Assembly (NCBI GenBank): GCA_022419385.1
Contig: JAJUBI010000007.1
Location: 343,768-407,767 of the forward strand
Length of the DNA: 64,000 nt
Direction: 5' to 3'
DNA from: Paraconiothyrium sp. Pb-2020
Lineage: Eukaryota; Ascomycota; Dothideomycetes; Pleosporales; Didymosphaeriaceae
The position numbers were made by a program, and so were the translations under genes. Below the pieces are notes generated by a model. That model searched no databases, had not been told where the DNA came from, and saw only the letters and a list, made by a program, of their open reading frames with translations. Of this stretch, positions 10,468-21,568 are shown in pieces; positions within the stretch are counted from its first letter, which is position 1; each line of letters begins with the position of its first letter.

Positions 10468-12102
10468 ATGGTTGCGATACAAACTCGAGGACACCCACCA
10501 CGAATCCACCGCCACGGTCTTCTGCCCGAGCATGCCCCCAATGCCCCCAATGCCAGCACTGCCAGCACTGCCGACGCCAACGAATTGCGAGAGGCAGCAG
10601 GCGGCGGTGACGGGGCCACCGTGGACGACGAGACGTTGGTCGACAGCGATGTTGAGATGGATGGACAACACGAGGAATTCGACACTGAGCATGTCCCCAA
10701 CGCTAGCACCGCCGACGTCAACGAATTCCGAGTGGCAGTAGGCGGTGACGATGGGGCCACCATGGACGATAAGACGTTGATCGACGGCGATGTTGAGATA
10801 GAAGAACAACACGAGGAGTTTAACAGGACCCCGTGGGGATCTGATAGACGGCTACGCGTCCAACGAGAACGAGCCCCAAGATGCAACTGGCAAAGGCGAG
10901 ACATTTCTGGATCTGACAGACGACGAAGCTGTGCTACTTGAACACCTTCTCAAGGCTAATAGTGACTCTGCTGGCAGATACTTCAAGGACCCCGCTTCAT
11001 ATACACAGGAGTATATCGTGATCCTCGACAAGGTAGATGTGACTGGTATCACAAAACTAATGCACGTCATGCCACCATACAGTACTCTAGGGATTGAGGA
11101 ACGGTCCGGGTAACACCACTCTCATGGGATTCGGGACTTGCACTACACGGCGGATGTAGGGGACAAACGGCTCGTTCGCTATCTGAGTGGTATGACAGTG
11201 TTGAAAAAGCACAAGGCACGCTGCACGCTTGTCTGCCCCCACCGCGCAAGATGATGCAAGTCTTACCGCTCACTTTCAACCGCCTAGACAAGGACTGCTA
11301 CGCTCGACCACCAGACGAAGCCCGCGTCCCAGCCAACGTGCTGCAGTACACAAAGCTCGCCTACCGGCTATCCCCAGGTGGCTCGGCAACAGAACAGAAC
11401 AGAAGAGCACACGCTTCTCGCGAGGGGAATGCGATGGCTCTACTTGCACGAACTCTATCGCTTGCTGCGATGCAGATCCAGTGGGTTATACCTGTCCAGT
11501 TCGGGACCGGCTTACATGCAGGCTACTGGTTGTCTCAGTGTACGTCGTCTCACCACCATGTTAGTGATGAGCTGGGATCTCACACGGAGTTGCTCAGCTT
11601 CCTAGCACTTCTTGCAAAGGGACACACGCCTGGAAAATATCCACGGATCGGCTTCGGCAAAGTTGAGATGAGACTGGAAAATGATGCATCAAGAACGGCT
11701 CGTCCGAAGTGGTCAAAAGACGGCTTCTCGGAGCATGTTTTGCAGACTTGGAATTCAGCTACTATTGAGCTTTTTTTCCTCGGACGCTGTCTAAACGTTC
11801 ACTTCTCACTGATTGAGCTCTCTCACAATAGAGTCCGTACAGTCGTGCCGATGTCCTTTGACCTACAAGAATGGCGCACCGAGCATGTCGCAGCACCTCA
11901 CAACGCAGCTACAAATCTTCGGCAAGAGTCAGGATGTTACCTCCCTCTGCTCTGGATTCTAGCAACTCTTAGCCCCGAGTACCTCGCACAAGCGCAGATA
12001 TCTTGTCCGCCGATTAGCGGGCACTTTAGTGAGCTCAGTACATACCGACTATTCGGAGAATCCGGGGTACACTGCGATAGTATTTGCGGTGGCTTGGGGT
12101 AA
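10468..12102 (+). CDS. Hypothetical, probably broken gene with acidic tandem repeats
   Basis: Three plus-strand open segments have coding-like composition. From 10468 an acidic stretch contains a tandem pair of a 47-residue unit (NASTAD.NE.R, GATxDDxTL, DVE.., QHEEF). From about 10827, in another frame, comes FLDLTDDEAVLLEHLLKA and RYFKDPASYTQEYIVILDK, with a stop at 11113. From about 11160 a third frame reads SLSEWYDSVEKAQGTLHAC and continues open to 12102, 283 codons beyond the ATG at 11251. The joins could be introns (acceptor TTTAACAG at 10826; GTAACA..ATGTAG at about 11112-11160) or frameshifts. No domain is recognised. Expression evidence would decide between a spliced gene and a pseudogene. 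Confidence 0.35.
10566..10822 (+). repeat. Tandem pair of a 141-bp unit
   Basis: Two in-frame copies start at 10566 and 10707. Shared blocks include GCCGACGYCAACGAATT, GGGGCCACC, GACGTTGRTCGAC, GATGTTGAGAT and CAACACGAGGA. The second copy is slightly truncated at its right end. The unit length is a multiple of three, and differences favour synonymous or conservative changes, which supports past coding function. Confidence 0.75.
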
Positions 12103-12792
12103 TAATGCAGCCGTTAACAATATCTGCCCACTCGCCATTTCCCGGAGAAATTGCGCGACCCGGCCACCAAGCAGAGAAAAGGAGGATGCGCTTTTCCAAG
12201 CCTTGTATATTCTGTAGCAGAACAGCGTACCGATCCTCGTGCTTGTAAGCTACTTCTAGCACGCCGCACCCTTGCTAGGAATACTCATTAAGAATGGATC
12301 TCCTAGTGGTGGAAGCTGAAGCTCGGTCCTCCGTGGACAATCACCACCAATGTTACACATTCAGCCAAGCCACTAAGCCCTAACACTACGCTCGTCTGTC
12401 TACTTTTCCGGTACTTGTTTTATATCCAGGCCGGGGTAATCGTTTGAGCCAAGATCTTCGTATCTGCCAGCGCGATAAGTCTTGTTCAGATAGCACCTGG
12501 GTAGAGTGGAGCCCCCCGCGAAAAGGAGTTCAATGCCCGAAACGCGCCTTGGCTTTGGACAGGACAAATATCGAGGCCTTGCTGCCACTTGCCGTTCCGC
12601 CAATTGGAGAATTGAAGGTTTGGCGTGTGGACGGCGGAATGGGTGGGCTCGAGGGGTGGAAACTTGGCGATGAGGGCAGGTGAAGTTGGTGATACTATGA
12701 CAGGGAGGCAGGACGTTGTATAAAGAGCTGGGATAGTCCTCTAGAGACTTGCTTCCTTACCACGATTCAATCGACAAGCCAAAACACCGACA
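12103..12792. other. Upstream region of the pectate lyase
   Basis: No gene is seen. The stretch must contain the regulatory region of the secreted lyase, and a TATA box lies near its right end. Short open frames here have no motif. Confidence 0.5.
12719..12724 (+). promoter_or_regulatory. TATA box of the pectate lyase gene
   Basis: TATAAA lies 69 nt before the lyase ATG, a normal spacing for a tightly regulated fungal extracellular-enzyme gene. Confidence 0.6.
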
Positions 12793-13627
12793 ATGAAGAC
12801 TGCTCAACTCGCCGGCCTTCTGGCCCTCCTGCCCGCCGCTTTGGCTTGCAACGCCTACACTGGCGGCGTGCCCGTGGCTACGTCTACCAAGACGAACAGC
12901 AAGGTCATCGAAGTCAAGGCCGGTCAGGTCTTCGACTGTGGATGGGCGAGGTACGACCGTGGCAGTGGTGCCTGCAACGAGCAAACCGAGGGTGGTAAGT
13001 GCTCCTGTTCTATGCCCAACTCCATCTTTTTCCCAACGACCTACATAAATACCCATGAGTTGACACGCGAACAGGCGACGCCGACGCGGTCTTCCTCCTC
13101 CGGTCTGGCGCCACTCTCCGCAACTGCATCATCGGCAAGAACCAGGCAGAAGGCGTCCACTGCGACGGCTCATGCAATCTTGAGTTCATCTGGTTTGAAG
13201 ACGTCTGCGAGGATGCTATCACCATTAAGAACGACGTGGCTGGAGGACAAACCAACATCGTGGGTGGTGGTGCGTACCACGCGTCAGACAAGGTCGTCCA
13301 GCACAACGGCTGCGGTAAGTGTCTTCCCTCCAGTCAACCGAACTAAAACTAACCACATCAGGTACCGTCAATATCTTCAACTTCTATGTCGAGGACTACG
13401 GTAAGCTGTACCGCTCTTGCGGCAACTGCAGCAAGCAGTGCAAGCGCAATGTTTACATTGACGGCGTGGACGCCAGAGACGGTGGCGAGTTGGCCGGGAT
13501 CAACAGCAATTATGGCGATACCGCGACGATTAAGAACGCGTGCTATGATACTGCTCATCCGTGCCAGATGTATACTGGCTGCGCTGGGGGCTGCGAGCCG
13601 GCTAAGGCTGGGTACTGCAGTGGTTAA
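12793..13627 (+). CDS. Secreted pectate lyase, polysaccharide lyase family 3
   Basis: Predicted 235-aa extracellular enzyme that cleaves de-esterified homogalacturonan by calcium-dependent beta-elimination. Exons: 12793-12994, 13075-13314 and 13362-13627. The introns have GTAAGT donors, and CTAAAACTAAC precedes the last acceptor. Residues 1-19 form a signal peptide (KTAQLAGLLALLPAALA). The mature chain carries PL3 landmarks: AGQVFDCGWARYDRG, DADAVFLLRSGATLRNCIIG, AEGVHCDGSCNLEFIWFEDV, CEDAITIKN and the Cys-rich C-terminal half with RSCGNCSKQCKRN. The length matches the family, which folds as a short right-handed beta-helix. It suggests a plant-associated or plant-debris lifestyle. It borders the relic-rich island on its left. 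Confidence 0.95.
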
Positions 13628-14649
13628 GCGGGGTTTGATAGAATGCTGGGGTATCAGAAGGCTTGATGTTGGTATTCTCGCTATGAGTGAAGGCTCCGTT
13701 GTGTATAGTTTGCTTCTCTGTCGATGTTGTTAGTAGAATGGAGTGGTTTGATCTCCAAGGTATCGGGTGCATACCGCTCTTCTCCCCTTGCTTTTTTCGG
13801 CTAAGTCTGTCGTTACTTTCCGTCACTGTGCACGCCTCAGGATGCGGATGCAGGCTTGCCTTGGAGACTGGACTCTTAAGCTACAGGACAAGACGTCAAG
13901 GTAGAAGACTACATGCGCAAAATAGACCGCCCCGCGTCTGCTAATGTAGCGGGAGGGCCTGCTAAGCGCGTTCGCTTTCGCGTAACTCTACGCGAGAAAC
14001 GACGTCAGATGCACGCGCTCCGACGCGACGACAAGCTCTACAATGGCGATATGTTTGGTGAAGGAATTGAAAAACAGACTCAATGGGTTTCGCCTATTTG
14101 GCAGGTCGTACCCGTGGTGACAAAGGAAAGGTTGCGCATGCGGGAAGGTGCGTTTAGCTGGGTCGCGCCTGCTGTGCCGCCGCCCTCGCCCCACACTTTC
14201 CTGCCTGCAACAATTGCTTTCCTGAGTTTCCTCTCTCACTCCAGCACACTTGCAAGCTCTCTTACTGTGTATACCGTCCTTTACCCCCCGCCGCAGCTAT
14301 CACTCACGCCATACACAAGCGCAGCGTTTCCCAAGACCAACACCTCTGCGGCACTTGCGGCGAGGTTGTGATCACATCCCTGGCGCCCGCAAGCGAGAAA
14401 GCGAGAACTCGCGTCCAGCATCGTCCCTCAACGCCGGACAGCATTTAAGAGCTGTTTCACCCCAGCACGATCTAGACGTGGTACACGCCAGAAACAAAAG
14501 CCGGACTATGTCGCTGGACGACAACCAGGTTATCGATCTGCACTAAGCCAACGCTATTCGCAACGGCCCGCGACGACGCCAGTGCAGCGAGGCCCACCGG
14601 TGCAGCTCGCTAACACCTTCATTTGACGTAGTCTACATCTTTCGTTGCC
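13628..14649. other. Intergenic region
   Basis: No supported gene. A plus-strand frame at 13913-14371 begins with a basic stretch, then turns pyrimidine-derived (Ser/Pro/Leu-rich), as expected of an upstream region. The right end is the promoter of the AT-hook gene. Confidence 0.45.
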
Positions 14650-17600
14650 ATGGATCCCAGTCACGTCTATGCCCATGCGACAGCCATGGCCGAAGGCGAG
14701 AAACCAAGTCACCACTTCATGCTCAACGATGCAGAGATGCGCCTGATACAATTCCTCAGAGCATTGGACCCCGAAGAAAATCCTCCCACTGAGCGATTTC
14801 AAAAGCTGTTCGGACCACCTGCCCTAAAGACGTCTTGAACGTCTGCTAATTGGTGAACAGATCATGCCCGGTGGAGCTGACCGCCTTTGTTGGCGACCGT
14901 CATCTCCTCCTTGAATCGGTCGATGGAACTGAAATCATCGAGGGCTGTGCCAAACTTGGCGCACAGATCCAGGAAAAGCTGTTGTCAAAAGATTGGATCG
15001 ACGGCGCAAACAGACAAGCAGATGGCCACTCGGATTTGGCGGACCAGCAAGGTGCCAGCGATGAAGCTCCCGTGCCGCTGACCAACGGAGACTGGTCCGA
15101 TGAAACGGTAAGCAATGAAACACTGTTGGATAAGAAGCATTTACGTTCGCTCAAGCGACTTATGCGCGGGCTTGCGGGCGTAAAGTATTCCAAGATTGCA
15201 GCTGTGAAGCACTTGAAAGCCTCGCCACAACTTTTCTATACTAATTCTCATCACGTGCTGATTTTGTATCTTCAGACCCCCTGGGACGAGGTTCGGTCGG
15301 AAATCCTTCCTTCTTACGTTCAAAATGTCACTTTCACCATCGGTAAAAGCGATTTAACGGAAGACCGACGAAAAGAGCTGGAGGAGTGCTTTCACGGCGT
15401 CGTGATCAAAGAAGCACCAGCTCCCCAATCGCTGTCTGGGTCGAACCGCTCGGCCAAACGGCTAGCCGCTCCGGAATACCCCTTCGAAAAACCAAACGGT
15501 GTGAGAACTGCAGTGTTCGAACTCGATGAAAATGTTACGACCAAGGATGACGCTCTGGAGGCTAATATACGCAAGCAGTATCCCTGGGCGACGATCGCAC
15601 CTGATGTCGACATGGCTACCGGAGCAAGTGCGGTTCGCAGAAATGCGTCCGTGGTAGGTGATGTAGAAAATCAGTTACAAGATCTTGCGACATTCATGGC
15701 CGACTACCCTCCGGACGGAGTGTTCGATGTTGATATACCCCACACTCCAATATGGAAAGCAGTTCCTCTACCACAAAAACTTCGTATTGCCCACGCTCGA
15801 ACGATACAAGTCGGCACTTGCGGGGAGACCCGAAAACCTGCCACGCGCTGCGGGAACTGCAAGAGGAACGGTTACACCTGTAAGGTCTATCGAGATGACT
15901 TCATAAAAAGAGCTACATCAACAAACCACATCAATCTTGGTGAGGGATGCCAGCATTGTCGCGTCCTGGGAAAGAAATGCGATTTACCGCCACATTCACG
16001 TTCGACGTTCCCGACAGTTGAAAGTGATTCGGCATCTACTGACTCTACTGGCGTTGCAAGAGCATACTCAGTGGATCTTTCCACCGAGACAACGGCCCCA
16101 ACTCCGCGACGCTCACGCCAGTCCAGCCCCGCAGATCGAACCAGCGAAGAACAACCACCGCCCCGGTCGTATCTTTTGAACGGTGAATTCGATGGGGAAG
16201 ATGATATTGTGGATCTCGGTAGACGACTAGGTCTGAACCTTGAGCAACCTGACGATCTTTGGTCGATTTACGACGAGTGGGACAAGACTAGAGAAATACG
16301 TGCTTTTGAACCCGGTGACGAGTACTTACAAGATTATTACATCAACCTGGTGAATCTGAACATCATGGCCCGGACCATTGGCAACGTAGAGCTGCAGTTT
16401 GCTATACTTCTCCAGTTCCAGGTTACCATCTTCGAACAAGAGCTACCTGATATCGACAAGTCTGTGATCAGGGCATTCGAGCATCTCCATGTTGACGCAC
16501 CACTGTGCCGATGGATTGTCATAGTATTCGCCTACGATTGGACCACTGTCGAAGATGGAGACTACGAGGAATTTGTCAAGAAGAATGTCAATATGGACCC
16601 CGTGGCTCTTAGCAAATTTCTATACGGGCTTGCCTATGTCCGATGTCAAGATACCAAGGGTGAAATGAAGGCCGTGCTTCAACGTTTCTGCGATGTACAC
16701 GACCCCCATCTTCCACTCTCCGTAGAAGATGTAAAGTGCATGAAGGCACAAGGAGTGTGCGAGACTGCTGTGGAGTCGTCTACAAAGCATTTGTCAAACA
16801 AGACCAAAAATGCGCGGAATAGATCAAACAAGCGAGCACGCGACGAATCTTCCGGAATCAAAAGCAGGAAGAAGTTCAAGCGGAATGGTGTTCAGCAGAA
16901 TGGTAGGTAAGCAGAGGCCTTAACCACTATTCTATTGCACTGCCCATGTTCGATTCTTAGGTCTTTAGATAGCGAGCCCCTACACTGTTTCCAAGGTGTT
17001 TCTCAAGCAGAGCTAGACGCGTAGTACGCATTTAGCCACCCCCCGCACCCTAATCCTACGGGTTTCTCTTCGCAACTGCTACCACTGTTTGGATGGAGCT
17101 GGACGACTCCCCGTTTTGCTTGTTCGTCTATTTTACGGCCATTTGCTGATCTTATAGTCTCGCGACCAGACCCAAGAGCCTCAACGGCAAGAGAAAAGAA
17201 CACAGACCATGATGGAGATGATAGCGCAGACGATACTTACTTCACTGGCGAAGATAATACGTAAGCCCCGCATTCCGAGGCACGATGCAAACGAAACTAA
17301 ATGATTACGTAGAGACGATATCAACATCGGACGTCAATCGCTTCGGAGCGCTGGGAACGACAAGCGACAAGGTGACAAACCAGCTGAACGTATCATCGCA
17401 ACGAGCGACACCACCCGCCGCAAGCGTGGGCGTCCTCCGAAACAGCGCGTAGTAGACGATGATGACGACGATGACTCCAATGCTCAACCTACGAACGAGT
17501 CGCGAACCACCCGAAGCAGGATGGCAGCTTTGCTCAGCGACGACCATCTCGACTCCCTTCCCTTGGGCGACTCTGACTTCGATCCTAGCAGGTGGGTGAA

Positions 17601-17799
17601 CGTTGCACGTACCGACTCAGCCAGAGCAACAACAGAGAGACCGCAAAATACGCCGATTCGGAGCATCGCTGGGAGCGAAGAACCTACGTCCGAGCGCAAG
17701 AGTGCGCGAGCGAAACCTCTGCCGCCCGGGTTCTTTAACCAGCGCCCGAAGAAGAGCGAGTTTAGGAATACAATGTGGGGTACGTTTAAGAATGATTAG
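14650..17799 (+). CDS. AT-hook, cysteine-rich nuclear protein (putative transcription regulator)
   Basis: Predicted 929-aa protein in four exons: 14650-14807, 14861-16902, 17158-17260 and 17313-17799. The start sits in a strong context (GCCATGG). The second exon carries two clustered Cys sets near residues 330-380: RCGNCKRNGYTCKVY and then GCQHCRVLGKKCDLP. These resemble the CxxCxxxxxxC half-sites of fungal zinc-cluster proteins but are split by about 20 residues. A segment near residues 540-640 (DAPLCRWIVIVFAYDWTT..) loosely resembles the C-terminal region of fungal BTB proteins. The basic KR-rich tract around 660-690 looks like a nuclear localisation signal. Exon 4 encodes a classical AT-hook (RRKRGRPPKQR) followed by an acidic DDDDDDD run. 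The third intron-exon choice (a 255-nt intron before 17158) is the least certain. Function unknown; DNA binding is inferred. Confidence 0.75.
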
Positions 17800-18228
17800 G
17801 CGTTTGTGGGAAGGTCGAGGTGATGTTCGTGGGGGTCTACGGCGTTCGGTGTCGATTTATGTAAGTATATATACCCTGATATCGTCAGCTGGGTTTGGAC
17901 AATGGTATATACGGGACGATTGGCGTCGGCGTCGTTGTGTTTAAGAGGGTGCACTTTTCGGTACTGTCATAATGATAAATCCAAAGTGTCTTGTCGGAAC
18001 TCACGCCACCTTTGCCACACTTGATAGTGCAATGTGTTCTATTTGTGTTTATATACTACAAACTCAGTTGTCCGCCCTAAGCCAGAATGACAATGCCATG
18101 CCATGCTACAAACCCATATATCAAAGCGCCGAAGCCCGTTTTCCCACCCCATCCGTATGTCGTCACTCATTAGATGCAAAACCTACAATTACATTGTCAA
18201 CCCGAGCACAAGGGGATATGCAACCCCC
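17800..18228. other. Convergent intergenic spacer
   Basis: 429 bp between two convergent genes, so it should hold both 3' ends. No gene or clear stem-loop structure seen. Polyadenylation signals are not sharp in fungi and I do not place them. Confidence 0.5.
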
Positions 18229-21200
18229 TCACGAAAGCGCAACCCCAGCGCCCAAGCTCACCAGCAACACCCCCCATCTGACCCCCGCAGCACACGCACC
18301 CCCCGTCTTCCCCCCGTCGGCTCCGCCTGCCCCGCCCCTGCGTCGCCCCCGCACTCGCATCCCACCCGCGTCTCCCCCCTTCGTCGCCGTCGCCGCACTC
18401 GTAGCGGGAAAAAGCACCTCGGTGGTGCTTTTGCCTGCGCTCCCGTAGACGAGCTGCGTTGCGCCCGGGGAGAGACTTATCGTCGTGCCGTTTACGACGA
18501 GGATGCCGCCGGGCGTGAGGGTTTGTCCGTTTATGACGAAGGCTGTTGCGGCGCCGGGGAGCGCGGTGTACGTGTGTGCGCCGAGGGTGAGGAGGGGCGG
18601 GTTTGTAAGCTGTGCGTTGGGGGGGAGGAGGGTTGTGACGCCATTTACGACGAGGGCGGTGGCGCCGGGGGAGAGGGAGAAGGTGGTTCCGTGGACGGTG
18701 ATGGTGCCGCCTGGGGTGAGGGTCTGGCCGGCTATGAGGAAGGCGGGTGCGCTGGGGGGGAGCGCGGTGTAGGTGTGGGAGCCGAGGGTGAGGATGGTAG
18801 GGAGAGATAGAGGGGTTGTGACGCCGTTTATGACGATGGCGGTTGCGGAGGGGAGAAGGGAGAGGGTGGTGCCGGAGACGGTGATGGTGCCGCCGGGGGT
18901 GAGGAGGTGGCCGTCGATGATGAAGGAAGGGCCTGGGTTGGGGAGGGGCGTGATGGCGGCGCCGGCGATGGTGAGTGGGGGCGCTGCATTTGCGAAGGTG
19001 GATGTTACGCCGTTTATTACTGCGAAGGAGCCTGAGAGGGGGAGCGAGATTATGGTGCTTGCGACGGTGACTGCGTGGCCTGGGACGAGCGTATGGCCTG
19101 ATATGACGAAGGTAGGGCCGAGGGCGCCATTTGCGCCGTTGTTGGTGTTGGGGACGGCAGTGACGGTGGTGCCGTCGATGACGATACCAGGAGGTGAGGT
19201 TGCTACTGCAGGAGGTGAGGTGGGCAGTATTTGCGTCGATCCCCCAATAACGATAAAGGCAGCGGAGGTGTCAAGGCTCACTACCTGCCCGTCTATCGTT
19301 GCTGTTCCACCTGGAGTCAGTGTCTGTCCCGGCGCGATGAAGAATTGTGTGGCAGCGTTGGCCGTCAGAGTGGATGAGCCGATGGTTAGCACAGGCGGCG
19401 CTGCGCCCGCTTGCGCTTGAGCTGATCCTGCAGGGAAGATGACGTGCGGGAGGGAAGTAGTTTGAGTCCCTATGAGTGCACCGTTTGCTGCTGTGCTTCC
19501 GATGACGAGAGCGTTTCCTGAAGGCACGAGCGAGACTGGGCTGCCGTTGACGATGACGACACCACCGCCGGGCACAAGAGTCTGCGTCCCTACAACAACG
19601 GCAGAGGACGGTCCAACAATGATGGGGTTGCTGCCGAGCGTTCCAACAACGACAGACGATGGACCCACTACGATAGGGGTTCCGGCGATTGTTCCAATGG
19701 TCTGGGTTGGCGAACCGGGATTGGCTACGACAGGAAGAGCAGATGTGTGGCCGTTGACCACGATTGCTGTTGCGGAAGGAGCGACTGAGATTGAACTCCC
19801 GCCTATGGTTACACCGGGGGCGCCCGGCTGGACGGTTTGCGAACCCACAATAACGACGGAAGAAGGTCCAACGACGACCGGGTTCGTCCCGATGGTACCG
19901 ACGGTCTCTCTAGGAGGCGTTGCAGCATTTGAGCTGGACGAGCCGCTTCCAGACTGCCCACTGCCGGACTGACTTCCACCGGACTGGTTTCCCCCAGGCT
20001 GACTCCCTTCCGACGGACTCCCTCCAGATTGGCTTGCTCCAGATTCACTTGCTCCAGCTGGATTTCCTGCCGACTGACTTCCACCCGACTGGCTTTCGAT
20101 TGGCGCAATCTTCCCCGGTTTAGGACTGTCCGACCCTCCATTCTCCGTAGGCGCGGGGTCATCACCCATAGTGAACGGCTGGCCTGTCGACGTAGCTGCA
20201 GCGACGACGACTGGATTGTCATCCCAGCCCAGAACCGTAGACTCAATGTGGACGATGAACGGGTTCACATGGGGGAGGTAGATGTACAGTAAGTCCACCA
20301 CGACCAGGACTGTGACTGAGCCTTGGACGGTTCCAGGAACGCATGTGGATTCCGGGATCTGTTGGAGGAAGTCCGCGGGCACGGTGCCGGAGGCTGATGC
20401 TGAACCTTCGATGCCTTCGACGGCATATGTGGCTGCTATAGGCTGGGGTAGGTTGATTGTTTGAGTAGTCGTGGTCCCGTTGGCTTTGTTTTCTACTTCG
20501 TAGGCTGTGACATACATGAATGGTGTATCAGAGGTCCTACACATGTCAGCCTTTCCAATTGTTTCGATGACATGCGCAAGCAAGCGTCGGATCGAGTGTA
20601 ACAAGTCATTAAGAAACTTACATAGTAGACGTAGCATCGATTGCAACGGTCGCAGCGGTGCTATTAGCCGTCAGGTATGTATATATGTCCGTTGCTGGGA
20701 AAATGTTTCCAGAAGGCAACGTAGGCAGGTAGTCACGTTCGACTACAGAAGTGGTCGCAGCTGCCGGCGTCACTGAGTACGCAATGTAGTCGGTCCAAGT
20801 CATGTCATACTCCGAGTCGTAGGTCACGTGTTCGGACCATGCTGAGTCGCTTGCAATCGCGCTGGCGACATCGAATGGGCCAGACTGGGAATTGGGTACC
20901 ATGGTCAGGTATTGCCCAAGATAGTTGGTCCAATTAGGTGCGAACTGTGTATATGTTCCCACGGCGGAATAGAAGGTGGCTCCATACCACCATTCTATGT
21001 TTGCGCTTGGCACGTTGATTGTACATAATGTATTCAGTGTCGCGTTGCTGTTTTTGCTAGTGCTGTTGGAGGACAAGGAAGGTTGAGCGCTCCCCGTAGG
21101 CCAATGATATCCAGAGGGATTCGTTATGGTGGCAGAACCTGATCCATTAACAGGGTAAGGCGCTTGGATTCCAGTCGGCTTAGGAAGTCCATATCCACCC

Positions 21201-21568
21201 GAGGCTGCAACTGACCCATATGAAGCATACGGTGGTGACTGCGAGGTCCGATCCGTGCCTGGGAGAGGTGTGGAGACAGCATTTGGCCGATGGCTCGAAG
21301 GCGATGGCTGTATGCTGTTGAGGTCGCTTGATGAGAGATATGAAGGGATCAACGAAGACGTCGAGAGCTCAGACCATGTAGAAGAAGCAGCAGAATGCAG
21401 GGACGTTGTAGAAGTCCGCACTGTGGCATTCGAATACGATGCTTGGCCTGTGTTTGTGAATACGGTGCTTGGCGGAGCATACGAGGCTGGGAACGTACCG
21501 GTACCGCGCGGGCGGTAAGCAGCAGCTGTCGCGATCCAGAGCAGCGTCAGCCACTGAGCACCGAACAT
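18229..21568 (-). CDS. GPI-anchored-type cell-wall protein with beta-strand repeats
   Basis: Predicted 1084 aa from exons 21568-20622 and 20536-18229; the splice joins DATSTM to TSDTPFMYV. An N-terminal signal peptide (FGAQWLTLLWIATAAA) is followed by a Ser/Thr/Pro-rich stretch of about 150 residues. A region with many Asn-X-Ser/Thr sequons follows, then a Gln/Gly/Ser-rich linker (ESQSGGSQS.. type, roughly residues 460-520). After it come about seven repeats of roughly 45-60 residues, each built around TLTPGGTITVxGTTxSLxP, SATAIVINGVTT and LTLGSHTYTALP. The C-terminus ends in a hydrophobic GVLLVSLGAGVALS tail after Gly/Ala residues, as expected for GPI attachment. It is likely wall-bound. The last three repeats are the most alike, suggesting recent expansion. 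No enzymatic motif. The antisense strand is open over long stretches because of repeat composition, not because of genes. Confidence 0.85.
18235..19900 (-). repeat. Coding repeat array of the wall protein
   Basis: About seven diverged units; the DNA copies toward the 3' end (roughly 18440-18960) are the most similar. On the plus strand the repeats appear as runs of GGTGATGGTGCCGCCGGGGGT-like sequence, giving strong G-over-C asymmetry. Such an array may vary in copy number between strains. Confidence 0.75.

Noticed and set aside
18773..19972. Long plus-strand frames (215 and 166 codons) antisense to the wall-protein gene
   Set aside because: They mirror the repeat composition of the minus-strand gene, read as Met/Val/Pro/Gly repeats with no motif, and follow its repeat period.
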